Source of the DNA: Actinomycetales bacterium
Lineage (GTDB): Bacteria; Actinomycetota; Actinomycetes; Actinomycetales; Cellulomonadaceae
Assembly (NCBI GenBank): GCA_020444245.1
Contig: JAHLLI010000020.1
Coordinates: 1 to 64,000 of the forward strand
Length of the DNA stretch: 64,000 bases
Direction: 5' to 3'
In this document: positions 47,465 to 55,473 of the stretch, piece after piece
How the letters are laid out: every line of letters begins with the position of its first letter
How positions within the stretch are numbered: position 1 is the stretch's first letter
The notes under the pieces: generated by a model
Seen by the model: the letters and a program-made list of their open reading frames with translations, nothing else
What the model was told of the DNA's origin: nothing
The model's database searches: none
Made by a program: the position numbers and the translations under genes

Positions 47465-48484
47465 TCAGGCCTCCAGCCGCCGACGGCGCCACAGCAGCGC
47501 CGCGAGCACCGGCGCCCCGACGAGCGCGGTGACGATCCCCACCGGCAGCTCGCGAGGCTCGAACAAGGCCCGGGCGGCGGTGTCCGCCCAGACCAGGAAC
47601 GTCGCACCGACCACCGCGGTCAGGGCGAGGAGCCGGCGGTGCGCGGTGCCCACCACCAGCCGCACTGCGTGCGGCACGGCCAGCCCGACGAAGCCGATCG
47701 ACCCGCTGACCGCCACCAGCGCACCGGTGAGCAGCGCGACGGTCACCAGCAGGGCCCACCGCACCCGCGCCACGGCGATACCCAGGGCCGCGGCAGCGGT
47801 GTCTCCCAGCGCGAGCGCGTCCAGTGACCGCCCGGCTGCGAGCAGCCCGGTGCCCAGCACGCCGACGGCCACCGCGGCGATCGCCACGTCCGACCAGCCT
47901 GCGCCCGCCAGCGAGCCCATCAGCCAGGCGAGGATGTCGCGGTAGGAGTCCCCGGTGGCCGACCAGAAGATCACGAACGACGTGCCCGCCGCGGCGAGCT
48001 GGCCGATCGCCAGACCCGCCAGCACGGTCCGCGCCGGGCTTGTCGCGGCCGACGACCCGGCCAGGGCGAGCGTGGCGACCAGCGCGGCCAGCGCACCCGC
48101 GAACGCCGCCACCGGCAGCAGCACCGCGACGCCGAGCACCAGCACGGCCACGGCACCCAGGGACGCGCCGCCCGACAGCCCCAGCAGGTACGGGTCGGCG
48201 AGCGGGTTGCGCACCACCGTCTGCATCACGGCCCCCGCGACCGCGAGCCCCGCGCCCACCAGGGCCGCGGCGAGCACCCGCGGCAGCCGCAGCTCCCACA
48301 CGATGCCGTCCAGCAGCGGGCTCAGGTCCCCGCCGGGCGCGGCGACGCCCAGGTGGTGGGCCACGGTTGCCCACACGTCGGCCGGGGCGATCCCCGCCGG
48401 TCCCACCGTGATCGCCACGACCAGCGAGACCAGCAGCGCCACCAGACCCACGCCGAGCGCCAGCGGCGTCGGCGGGCGCCTCAC
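47465..48484 (-). CDS. FecCD-type permease of the putative F420-0 importer
   Basis: A 339-residue permease with about ten membrane helices and the FecCD/BtuC hallmarks (LRLPRVLAAALVGAGLAVAG, NPLADPYLLGLSGGASLG, GFVGLAVPHAVRL). It would form a dimeric channel for a large polar cofactor. The GTG start overlaps the binding-protein stop (GTGA). Presence next to cofC, cofD and cofE supports the F420 link. Confidence 0.9.
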   Translation of the reverse strand: MRRPPTPLALGVGLVALLVSLVVAITVGPAGIAPADVWATVAHHLGVAAPGGDLSPLLDGIVWELRLPRVLAAALVGAGLAVAGAVMQTVVRNPLADPYLLGLSGGASLGAVAVLVLGVAVLLPVAAFAGALAALVATLALAGSSAATSPARTVLAGLAIGQLAAAGTSFVIFWSATGDSYRDILAWLMGSLAGAGWSDVAIAAVAVGVLGTGLLAAGRSLDALALGDTAAAALGIAVARVRWALLVTVALLTGALVAVSGSIGFVGLAVPHAVRLVVGTAHRRLLALTAVVGATFLVWADTAARALFEPRELPVGIVTALVGAPVLAALLWRRRRLEA

Positions 48485-49539
48485 AGGTCGGCCAGCTGGC
48501 GGGCCAGGTCGAGCGCCACCGGCACGTTGCGCACGCCGGCCTCGGTGCCGGGGAACGGCACCACGAGGTACCGCTGCTGCTGCACGGCGGTCAGCCGCGC
48601 GGTGGCGGGGTTGGCGGCGAGCTTCTCCTTCTTGGACTCGGCGGTGTTCCAGGCGGCGTCGACCAGGACGATGACGTCAGGGTCGTCCTGGGCGACCTGC
48701 TCCCAGCTGAACGAGGTCCACGTGTCGTGGACGTCGGCCGCGATGTTCGTCAGCCCGACCGCATCCATGATCATCTGGGGTGCGCCGATGCCCGCTCCGA
48801 CGTACGGGATGTCGTCGCCCGAGGAGTACCACAGCGCGGTCATGCCGCGGTCGTCCGGCGTGATCGACGCGAGGTCGGCGCGCTGGGAGTCCACCAGCGC
48901 GGACGCCGCGTCGGGCACGCCCAGGATCGCGCCCATCTCGGTGACCTGGGCGAACACGTCGTCGAAGGTCAGGGGGTCGGGCTGGTAGGCGGGCTCTTTG
49001 CAGGCCGCGGGTGAGACGTACGTCGCCACGCCCAGGTCGGCGAGCGTGGCGCGGTCGCCCGCGCCCTCCGCCGTGAGGTTGGACTCCCAGCCGGCGTAGA
49101 CCAGGTCGGGCTCGGTCTGCAGCACGACCTCGGCCGATGGCACGCGGTCGGAGAGCTGGGGCAGCTCCGGCGCGGTGGCCGCCAGGTCCGCGGGCAGGGG
49201 CCCGTCGGGGAAACCGGTGCCGACGATCCGGTTGCCGACGCCGAGCGCCAGCAGCATCTCGATCGCGGAGGACTTGATCGCGACGATCCGTTGCGGCGGG
49301 GCGTCGACGGTGACCGGGAACCCGCAGTTGTCCACGGTCACGGGATAGGTGGCGGGCGCCGCGGGGCTTGAGGTGGTGCTCGACGCAGCGGCGGGCTCGG
49401 TGGTGGCGTCGGGCGACGCCGGGGCGTTGGCGGCCGCGGTCGAGCATCCGGCGAGCAGCGCAGCGGCGAGCAGGGCGGCCCCGGTCGCGGGGACGAAGCG
49501 GGCAGGTCGGTGGGCGGGCGGACGGACGCGCACAGGCAC
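48481..49539 (-). CDS. Substrate-binding lipoprotein of the putative F420-0 importer
   Basis: A 352-residue class III binding lipoprotein. The signal ends LLAGC (Cys near residue 32) and a Ser/Thr/Ala/Pro-rich linker follows. The binding domain has QRIVAIKSSAIEMLLALG, EPDLVYAGWESN and FSWEQVAQDDPDVIVLVD. The start GTG has GGAG 6 nt upstream; a second GTG two codons on is possible. The fold is that of BtuF/FhuD-type proteins, and its closest context match is the F420-0 cassette. Confidence 0.88.
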   Translation of the reverse strand: MPVRVRPPAHRPARFVPATGAALLAAALLAGCSTAAANAPASPDATTEPAAASSTTSSPAAPATYPVTVDNCGFPVTVDAPPQRIVAIKSSAIEMLLALGVGNRIVGTGFPDGPLPADLAATAPELPQLSDRVPSAEVVLQTEPDLVYAGWESNLTAEGAGDRATLADLGVATYVSPAACKEPAYQPDPLTFDDVFAQVTEMGAILGVPDAASALVDSQRADLASITPDDRGMTALWYSSGDDIPYVGAGIGAPQMIMDAVGLTNIAADVHDTWTSFSWEQVAQDDPDVIVLVDAAWNTAESKKEKLAANPATARLTAVQQQRYLVVPFPGTEAGVRNVPVALDLARQLADL

Positions 49540-49811
49540 AGCGATCTCCGGGTCGGGGAACGTGGTGGGGTGGCCGTCCAGCTGTCGACCGAGGACCGCG
49601 GCCCAAACGAGGAGGCCGGGCTCCAGGCCATGCAGGGTCCGGGGTCCCGCGTCCAGCCTAGGCGGTCAGGCGCCCCGACGGGTCCCGCCTCATGGCCGAG
49701 CAGCTCCGGCTGCAGCACGCCGACGACGGTCGGGCCCGCGCGCTCGGGTACCGGCGAGCGCCCGCGGGGAAATCCACTGGCGGCCTGTTCGGGAGACGGG
49801 ATGCTGGCCCG

Positions 49812-50543
49812 GTGACGAGCAGCGATGTGTGGGGCGACGAGGCCGCCGCCAGGTACGACGAGGCAAGTGCGTTCATGTTCGCACCCGACGTGCTTGGTCC
49901 GGCGTTGGACTTTCTCGCGGACCTCGCTGGTGGGGGACCGGCGTTGGAGTTCGCGATCGGGACCGGTCGGGTGGCGATCCCGCTCGCTGAGCGCGGGGTC
50001 GCGGTGAGTGGGATCGAGCTGTCGCAGCCGATGGCCGACCGGCTGCTGGCGAAACGAGGAGGCATCCCCGTCGTCGTCGGCGACATGGCCACAGCGACGG
50101 TGCCGGGTGAGTTCTCGTTGGTCTACGTGGTGTGGAACAGCATCGGGAACCTTCGGACCCAGGCCGAGCAGGTCGAGTGCTTCCGTAACGCCGCACGCCA
50201 CCTTGCTCCGGGCGGACGCTTCGTGGTCGAGCTGTGGGTGCCAGGCATCCGACGTCTCCCGCCGGGCCAGTCCGCCGTGCCGTTCCATGTCGGTGAGCAT
50301 CACGCCGGCTTCGACACCTACGACATGACCACGCAGCAAGGGACCTCGCACCACTACCACCGCGCGGACGACGGAACCGTCACCTACGGCGCCAGCAACT
50401 TCCGCTACATCTGGCCCGCCGAGTGCGACCTGATGGCCGCGCTCGCCGGGCTCGCGTTCGAGAGCCGAAGCGCCGACTGGCACGGACGTCCGTTCACCAG
50501 CGACAGCGAGTGCCACGTCTCGGTGTGGCGTAAGCCGACCTGA
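49812..50543 (+). CDS. Class I SAM-dependent methyltransferase
   Basis: A 243-residue methyltransferase. Motif I is ALEFAIGTGRVAIPLAERG (near residues 42-60), motif II GIELSQPMADRL, a motif near VVVGDMATATVPGEF and the motif LAPGGRFVVELW. The family resembles those near the SAM-methyltransferase fold group acting on small molecules. The GTG at 49812 begins the recognisable sequence (VWGDEAAARYDEAS); the ribosome-binding site is poor, so the start is less sure. A long hairpin follows 55 bp after the stop. Confidence 0.85.
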   Translation: MTSSDVWGDEAAARYDEASAFMFAPDVLGPALDFLADLAGGGPALEFAIGTGRVAIPLAERGVAVSGIELSQPMADRLLAKRGGIPVVVGDMATATVPGEFSLVYVVWNSIGNLRTQAEQVECFRNAARHLAPGGRFVVELWVPGIRRLPPGQSAVPFHVGEHHAGFDTYDMTTQQGTSHHYHRADDGTVTYGASNFRYIWPAECDLMAALAGLAFESRSADWHGRPFTSDSECHVSVWRKPT

Positions 50544-50908
50544 GCCGGAGGCCGACGGCGTCCGGCCGCGCCGATGAGCGGTCCCTCCGCTGACCAACGT
50601 GGAAACTTCGGCGCGAATACCGCGCCGGAAGTTCCACGAACGCGTCCGGCGGCGCGTTCCCATCCCGCTCCTGCCGCGCACCGCCATGCACACCGAGCGT
50701 CGGATAGCGGCGCAGCCTGCACACAGTCGCGACCACCCACATCCCGGTAGCCGCGGGGCGCTCGGCGGGGCTCAAGTCGACTCGGGGCGTGCCCGACGAC
50801 GCTCGGCGGTGGTGCAGTCCCTTTCCCTCGGTGGGGTTCCGGGCTGGTTGGGGGAGGCGGGTGTGCGGTGCGATGATCGACGTCGGGCTACGCGAAGGAG
50901 CAGATGAC
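50544..50908. other. 365-bp intergenic region
   Basis: Contains the long hairpin at 50598-50638 and otherwise no credible gene. The right end should hold the promoter of the LLM oxidoreductase gene; TGCGATGAT (about 50869-50877) is a weak extended -10 candidate. Confidence 0.45.
50598..50638. terminator. Long hairpin after the methyltransferase gene
   Basis: Two arms of 17-18 nt (GTGGAA...GGCGCG at 50599-50615 and its near complement at 50621-50637) pair around a 5-nt AATAC loop, with one bulge on each side. No T-tract follows. It may be a terminator or a mobile extragenic palindrome. Confidence 0.5.
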
Positions 50909-51682
50909 GTGCCGTTTCCGATCCGTATCGCAGTGCAGCTCCACCCACAGCACGCCGACTACGGCCAGATCCGCGACGCCCTGCTGAGGGCTGAGGACAT
51001 GGGCGTCGACGTCGCGTTCAACTGGGACCACTTCTTCCCGCTCTACGGCGAACCGGAGGGCAAGCACTTCGAGTGCTGGACCATGCTCGGCGCCTGGGCG
51101 GAGCAGACCAGTCGGATCGAGATCGGCGCGCTGGTCACCTGCAACTCGTACCGGAATCCCGAGCTGCTGGCCGACATGGCGCGGACGGTCGACCACATCT
51201 CCGACGGCCGGCTGATCCTTGGGATCGGCGCGGGCTGGTTCGAGAAGGACTACGACGAGTACGGGTACGAGTTCGGTACCCCGGGGGCCCGGATCGCCGA
51301 CCTCGCCCAGGCCATGCCGCGGATCCGGTCCCGCTGGGAGCGCCTGAACCCGGCGCCGACCCGCGACATCCCCGTGCTGATCGGCGGCGGCGGCGAGCGC
51401 AAGACGTTGCGGATCGTCGCCGAGCATGCCGACGTGTGGCACTCCTTCGGCGGCGTCGAGACGCTCCGCCGCAAGAGCGCGATCCTCGACGAGCACGGTG
51501 CGGCCGTCGGCCGCGACACCGCGCGGCTCGTCGAGCGGTCGATCGGGGTCGACCGTCCGCCGGCCGAGGTCGCCGACGACCTGCTCGATGCGGGGGCGAC
51601 GCTCTTCACCATCGGCGTGGGCGGCCCGGACTACGACCTGTCGCTGGTGCGCGAGTGGGTCGCCTGGCGGGACGCCCGATGA
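50909..51682 (+). CDS. LLM-class F420-dependent oxidoreductase
   Basis: A 257-residue TIM-barrel oxidoreductase with VAFNWDHFFPLYG, IEIGALVTCNSYRNP, ADMARTVDHISDGRLILGIG and FEKDYDEYG, the pattern of short actinobacterial F420-dependent LLM enzymes. The GTG at 50909 has AAGGAG 8 nt upstream. Its stop overlaps the SDR start (ATGA), so the two reductases may act on one substrate. Cofactor assignment to F420 follows the family and the nearby F420 genes; FMN is the alternative. Confidence 0.87.
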   Translation: MPFPIRIAVQLHPQHADYGQIRDALLRAEDMGVDVAFNWDHFFPLYGEPEGKHFECWTMLGAWAEQTSRIEIGALVTCNSYRNPELLADMARTVDHISDGRLILGIGAGWFEKDYDEYGYEFGTPGARIADLAQAMPRIRSRWERLNPAPTRDIPVLIGGGGERKTLRIVAEHADVWHSFGGVETLRRKSAILDEHGAAVGRDTARLVERSIGVDRPPAEVADDLLDAGATLFTIGVGGPDYDLSLVREWVAWRDAR

Positions 51683-52428
51683 GCGCCACGCTGCGCGCCG
51701 TCGTGACCGGCGCGTCCTCGGGGATCGGCGCCGCGACGGTACGGCGGCTGCGTGCCGAGGGCTGGGACGTCATCGCGGTCGCCCGCCGCGCCGACCGGCT
51801 CGAGGCACTCGCGGCCGAGACCGGGTGCACCGCGGTGCCCACGGACGTGACGTCGGACGCGGACGTCGCCGCGCTGGTCGAGCGCGTTCAGGCCGCGGGT
51901 GGGCTGACCACCCTGGTCAACGTCGCGGGCGGCGCCCTGGGCCTGGACCCGGTGGAGTCCGGTGATGTGGCCGACTGGCAGCGGATGTACGACGTGAACG
52001 TCCTGGGCACGCTCCGCGTGACGCAGGCACTGCTGCCGCTGGTGGAGGCATCCGGCCGGGGTGACCTGCTGTTCGTCACGTCCACGGCGGCGACCGGGGT
52101 GTACCCGGGCGGCGCGGGGTACGCGGCGGCCAAGCACGCCGAGCACGCGATGGCCGCGACCCTGCGGCTCGAGCTCGCCGGCCGGCCGGTGCGGGTCATC
52201 GACGTGCAGCCCGGCGCGGTGGCCACCGAGGAGTTCTCGCTGGTGCGCTTCGGCGGGGACGCGGAGCGGGCGGCGAAGGTCTACGAGGGCTACACCCCGC
52301 TGACCGCCGAGGACGTCGCGGACACGATCGTGTTCGCCCTGACCCGGCCGCACCACGTCAACCTCGACACGATCGTCATGCGCCCCGTCGCGCAGGTCTC
52401 CAACACCCAGATCGCGCGCCGGGGCTGA
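51679..52428 (+). CDS. SDR-family oxidoreductase
   Basis: A 249-residue short-chain dehydrogenase with the cofactor motif TGASSGIGAAT near residue 10, NVAGG near 87, catalytic Ser in VTSTAA and YAAAK (Tyr and Lys near 151-155). The sequence resembles the YdfG/serine-type group, but substrate cannot be assigned. It starts within the previous gene's stop and ends at a strong bidirectional hairpin. Confidence 0.9.
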   Translation: MSATLRAVVTGASSGIGAATVRRLRAEGWDVIAVARRADRLEALAAETGCTAVPTDVTSDADVAALVERVQAAGGLTTLVNVAGGALGLDPVESGDVADWQRMYDVNVLGTLRVTQALLPLVEASGRGDLLFVTSTAATGVYPGGAGYAAAKHAEHAMAATLRLELAGRPVRVIDVQPGAVATEEFSLVRFGGDAERAAKVYEGYTPLTAEDVADTIVFALTRPHHVNLDTIVMRPVAQVSNTQIARRG

Positions 52429-52453
52429 GCAGGCGGGTCCGAGCGCAGAGCCC

Positions 52454-52481
52454 GGGGTGGCCGACCGTGGCCGGCCACCCC
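52454..52481. terminator. Bidirectional terminator between SDR and MerR genes
   Basis: A perfect 10-bp stem (GGGGTGGCCG with CGGCCACCCC) and an 8-nt loop lie between the convergent stops. Confidence 0.7.
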
Positions 52482-52488
52482 AGCGTGC

Positions 52489-53241
52489 TCAGTGCCGCTC
52501 GGCCCAGACCGCGAGCGCGTCGCGCACGAAGGTCGCGCCCTCGGGCCCGCCGTAGTGCTTGGCGAACCGCGGGTCGGCGACGTACATCTCGCCGAGCCCG
52601 ACGACGTACGCCTTGACCGGCGTGCCACCGTGCCCCGGGGTACCGGGGATGTCGGCCAGCCACGCGACGTGCCGGGCGGCAAGGGCCTGGGCCTCGTCCG
52701 ACGCAGGGTCCGCGCCGGCCTCCGCCGCTGCCCGCCAGTCGGCGCTGAGCGCCGTCTGACGCGCCTTCCAGTCCGCGCGCTCGGCCTCGGTCATGCCGCG
52801 CCACCAGGCGTCGGACGCGGCGTACGCGTCCGCGCCCCAGCGCTCGGTGACCTCGTCCTTGTACTGCGTGTGGTCGAACCCGTCCAGCAGGTCGTCCGCC
52901 ATGAGCTCTGCTCCTTCCTCGAGTGCGGTGATGGTCCGCTCGACCGTGGCCCGGAGCCGGCGGAGCCGGTCGGTCTCGGCCTCGAGCCAGGCCAGGTGCG
53001 TGCGCAGCGCGCCGACCTCGTCGGTCTGCGCGTCGAGCACCTGGCGGATCTGCTCCAGGCCGAGCCCCAGGTCCCGCAGCAGCAGGATGCGCTGGAGCCG
53101 CACCAGGGCCGCGGCGTCGTAGTACCGGTAGCCCTGGTGGCCGATGCGGGTGGGGGGCAGCAGCCCGATGGCGTCGTAGTGCCGCAGGGTGCGGCTGGTG
53201 GTCCCGGCCAGCCGGGCCACCTCCTGGATCGACGCCTCCAC
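52489..53241 (-). CDS. MerR/TipA-type transcriptional regulator
   Basis: A 250-residue regulator. The MerR helix-turn-helix and wing are at the N-terminus (IQEVARLAGTTSRTLRHYD, then GYRYYDAAALVRLQRI), then a long dimerisation helix. A C-terminal TipAS-like drug-binding domain follows (YKDEVTERWGADAYAASDAW, then WWRGMTEAE). Such proteins activate transcription when they bind peptide antibiotics or other drugs. The GTG at 53241 has GGAGGGAG 5 nt upstream; the GTG at 53256 would fit a leaderless transcript and is the alternative. The 19-bp-spaced promoter upstream fits self-activation. Confidence 0.92.
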   Translation of the reverse strand: MEASIQEVARLAGTTSRTLRHYDAIGLLPPTRIGHQGYRYYDAAALVRLQRILLLRDLGLGLEQIRQVLDAQTDEVGALRTHLAWLEAETDRLRRLRATVERTITALEEGAELMADDLLDGFDHTQYKDEVTERWGADAYAASDAWWRGMTEAERADWKARQTALSADWRAAAEAGADPASDEAQALAARHVAWLADIPGTPGHGGTPVKAYVVGLGEMYVADPRFAKHYGGPEGATFVRDALAVWAERH

Positions 53242-53263
53242 GACAGCTCCCTCCACGTCGACG

Positions 53264-53294
53264 ACGCTAGAAGTTGACGCTACGTCAAGGTCAA
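53264..53294 (-). promoter_or_regulatory. MerR-type promoter with 19-bp spacer and operator palindrome
   Basis: On the minus strand the -35 box TTGACC (53294-53289) and -10 box TAGCGT (53269-53264) are 19 bp apart, the over-long spacing that MerR activators correct. A perfect palindrome TTGACG-TAG-CGTCAA (53288-53274) fills the spacer. The -35 box overlaps the end of the hxlR gene. Confidence 0.85.
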
Positions 53295-53641
53295 GTCGTC
53301 GTGCCGACCGTGGGTGACGGCAGCGCGCGACCCACCTCCGCGAGGGCGGCGACGACCGGGCCCAGCCCTTCGCCGGCGTCGGTGAGGCGGTACTCGACGC
53401 GCGGCGGGATCTCGGGGTACATGGTGCGGGCGACGAGGCCCGCGGCCTCGAGCTCGCGGAGCCGGTCGGTGAGGGTCTTGGGGCTCACGCCGACGAGCGA
53501 GTCGCGCAGCTCCCCGAAGCGGCGCGGGCCGGCCATGAGGTCGCGCACCACCAGCATCGTCCACTTGCCGCCGAGCACGGACACGGCCCTGGCCACCGGG
53601 CAGGTGCCGTCCTCGCACGGTTCCGCGTGCCAACTATCCAC
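53291..53641 (-). CDS. HxlR-family transcriptional regulator
   Basis: A 116-residue winged-helix regulator with the family core CPVARAVSVLGGKWTMLVVR, then GPRRFGELRDSL, VSPKTLTDRLRELEAAGLV and PRVEYRLTDAG. Cys residues near positions 9 and 14 could act in thiol sensing, as in some relatives; this is inference. The GTG start has GGAG 8 nt upstream. It is divergent from a small membrane-protein gene whose promoter it may control. Confidence 0.92.
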   Translation of the reverse strand: MDSWHAEPCEDGTCPVARAVSVLGGKWTMLVVRDLMAGPRRFGELRDSLVGVSPKTLTDRLRELEAAGLVARTMYPEIPPRVEYRLTDAGEGLGPVVAALAEVGRALPSPTVGTTT

Positions 53642-53695
53642 GAGCGTTCTCCCAGGTGGTCGCCTTTGGTTCAGAGTATGAAATCAATTCACTCT

Positions 53696-53726
53696 TTGAC
53701 AACCGGGGTCATGCGCCACCTAGCGT
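53696..53726 (+). promoter_or_regulatory. Promoter of the small membrane-protein gene, predicted leaderless
   Basis: TTGACA (53696-53701) and TAGCGT (53721-53726) are 19 nt apart; the ATG at 53734 is 7 nt beyond the -10 box. An imperfect repeat GAGTATGAA/TTCACTC (53674-53694) just upstream could be a HxlR site. Confidence 0.65.
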
Positions 53727-53733
53727 CCCGGCC

Positions 53734-54186
53734 ATGACGAACCCCACTGCCGCCACTGCGGCCCCCACCCCCGTCCGCCCCGTGCCCGCTCGGAACCGCG
53801 CGTTGCGCGCGGTCGTCCGGGTGGTCGCGGCCTTCCAGCTGGTCCTCGGCGCCGCGTTCCTCGTCGCGCCGGGTGCCACCGCCTCGGCACTCGGCCTCGC
53901 GCCGGCACCGGGCTGGACGAACTGGCTCTTCGCGATGATGGCCGCGCGCTTCCTCGGCTACGGCGTCGGCATGCTCGCCGTGGCCCGCGACCCGGGCCGG
54001 CACCGCCTGTGGCTCGACACGATGATCGGGATCCAGGTGGTCGACTGGGTCGCGACCGCGGGTCACCTGGCAGCGCGCGACGTGACGTTCGCCCAGGTCT
54101 CCACCGCGGCGTTCCTCCCGGTCGTGTTCGTGGCCGCGATGCTCGCCCTGAGGCTGCGACTCCCGCGCGAGGGCGCCCGTCGCTAG
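53734..54186 (+). CDS. Small four-helix membrane protein, unknown function
   Basis: A 150-residue protein with about 28 polar N-terminal residues and four membrane helices (near 28-52, 62-80, 90-110, 118-140). The pattern LVLGAAFLVAPGATASALGL is seen in small actinobacterial membrane proteins next to HxlR regulators. Function is unknown. The mRNA is predicted to be leaderless. The stop codon TAG at 54184-54186 is also the first half of the next gene's -10 box. Confidence 0.78.
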   Translation: MTNPTAATAAPTPVRPVPARNRALRAVVRVVAAFQLVLGAAFLVAPGATASALGLAPAPGWTNWLFAMMAARFLGYGVGMLAVARDPGRHRLWLDTMIGIQVVDWVATAGHLAARDVTFAQVSTAAFLPVVFVAAMLALRLRLPREGARR

Positions 54187-54189
54187 CCT
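54184..54189 (+). promoter_or_regulatory. -10 box of the phosphoribosyltransferase gene, predicted leaderless
   Basis: TAGCCT begins at the TAG stop of the preceding gene and lies 6 nt before the ATG (54196), so the start point should fall on the start codon. No clear -35 box is seen. Confidence 0.5.
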
Positions 54190-54195
54190 CGCACC

Positions 54196-54777
54196 ATGAC
54201 CAGCGCTGAGACGGCCGAGGGCCAGGACCTGCCGACCGATCGAGAGATCCTCACCTGGGACCTCCTCGGGGAGGCCAGCCGCCACCTCGCCCAGGCCGTG
54301 GTCGACTCCGGCTTCGCCGTCGACGTGGTGGTCGCGGTCGCGCGCGGCGGGCTGCCGGCGGGCGGCGCGATCGCCTACGCGCTGGGCACCAAAGCGGTCG
54401 GCACGCTGAACGTCGAGTTCTACACCGGCGTCGACGAGCGTCTGGCCGCGCCCGAGGTCCTGCCGCCGCTGCTGGACACCGACGCGCTGACCGGGCTGCA
54501 CGCCCTGGTGGTCGACGACGTGGCCGACACCGGCGAGACGCTCGCGCTCGTGCGCGACCTCATGGCCAAGCACTGCGCCGAGGTGCGCACGGCGGTGCTC
54601 TACGCCAAGTCGCGGTCCGTGATCGAGCCCGACTACGTGTGGCGCCGGACCGACCGGTGGATCACGTTCCCGTGGTCCGCCCTCCCTGTGGTGTCCGGCG
54701 ACACACCGGTCGCCGAGGCCGTGGAGGCCGAGACCGCCGAGGCCGTGCCCGAGGCTGCCGAGCAGCTCGGGTCGTGA
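54196..54777 (+). CDS. Phosphoribosyltransferase domain protein
   Basis: A 193-residue type I phosphoribosyltransferase fold. The PRPP-binding loop is LVVDDVADTGETLALV (near residues 100-115) and an earlier loop is VARGGLPAGGAIAYALG. It resembles the xanthine/hypoxanthine PRTase-like proteins of actinobacteria, but the base it uses is not clear. An Ala/Glu-rich tail of about 25 residues is extra. Its stop overlaps the AlkD-like gene (GTGA). Confidence 0.88.
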   Translation: MTSAETAEGQDLPTDREILTWDLLGEASRHLAQAVVDSGFAVDVVVAVARGGLPAGGAIAYALGTKAVGTLNVEFYTGVDERLAAPEVLPPLLDTDALTGLHALVVDDVADTGETLALVRDLMAKHCAEVRTAVLYAKSRSVIEPDYVWRRTDRWITFPWSALPVVSGDTPVAEAVEAETAEAVPEAAEQLGS

Positions 54778-55472
54778 GTGCGGCGGCGCTGCGCGACGAG
54801 TTGGTCGCGCTGGCGGACCCTGAGCGCGCCGCCGGCGCCGCCGGGTACTTCCAGGCCCGGCCCGGTGGGTACGGCGAGGGCGACGCGTTCCTCGGGGTGC
54901 GGGTGCCCGACGTGCGCGCCGCGGTGCGGCGGCACCGCGATCTCGGGTTCGACGAGATCGAGACGCTGCTCGACGACGCGCTGCACGAGGTGAGGTTGGC
55001 CGGCGTCCTGCTGCTCGTGGTCCGCGCGCGCCGCGAGCCCGACGAGGCGATGGCCCGCTACCTCGACGCGCTGCACCGGGGACGGGTGGACAACTGGGAC
55101 CTGGTCGACTCGAGCGCCCGCGACGTCCTGGGCACGGCGCTGCGCCACGGCGACCGCAGCGTGCTCGACCGCCTCGCGGCGTCGGACCTGGTCTGGGAGC
55201 GGCGCGCGGCAGTGATCGCGACGTTCGCGTTCCTGGCCGACGGCGACGCGACGACCACGCTCGTGCTGGCCGAGCGCCTGCTCGACGACCCGCACCCGCT
55301 GATGCACAAGGCCGTCGGCTGGGCGCTGCGCGAGGTCGGGGCGCGGGTGGACCGCGGGACCCTGCTGGCCTTCCTCGACGCGCAGGCGGCGGCGATGCCC
55401 CGCGTGGCGCTGTCCTACGCGACCGAGCACCTCGACCCGGCCGTGCGCGCGCACTACCGGGCGCTGCGCTGA
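54774..55472 (+). CDS. AlkD-like DNA alkylation repair protein (HEAT repeats)
   Basis: A 232-residue protein of the DNA-alkylation-repair (AlkD/AlkC) fold. It has successive two-helix HEAT-like repeats and the motif NWDLVDSSARDVLG near residues 105-118, where AlkD carries its key Trp and Asp. The end has HPLMHKAVGWALREVG. AlkD removes bulky alkylated purines without flipping the base. The GTG start overlaps the preceding gene. It converges with the rskA gene, whose stop is 2 bp away. Confidence 0.9.
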   Translation: MSAAALRDELVALADPERAAGAAGYFQARPGGYGEGDAFLGVRVPDVRAAVRRHRDLGFDEIETLLDDALHEVRLAGVLLLVVRARREPDEAMARYLDALHRGRVDNWDLVDSSARDVLGTALRHGDRSVLDRLAASDLVWERRAAVIATFAFLADGDATTTLVLAERLLDDPHPLMHKAVGWALREVGARVDRGTLLAFLDAQAAAMPRVALSYATEHLDPAVRAHYRALR

Positions 55473-55473
55473 C

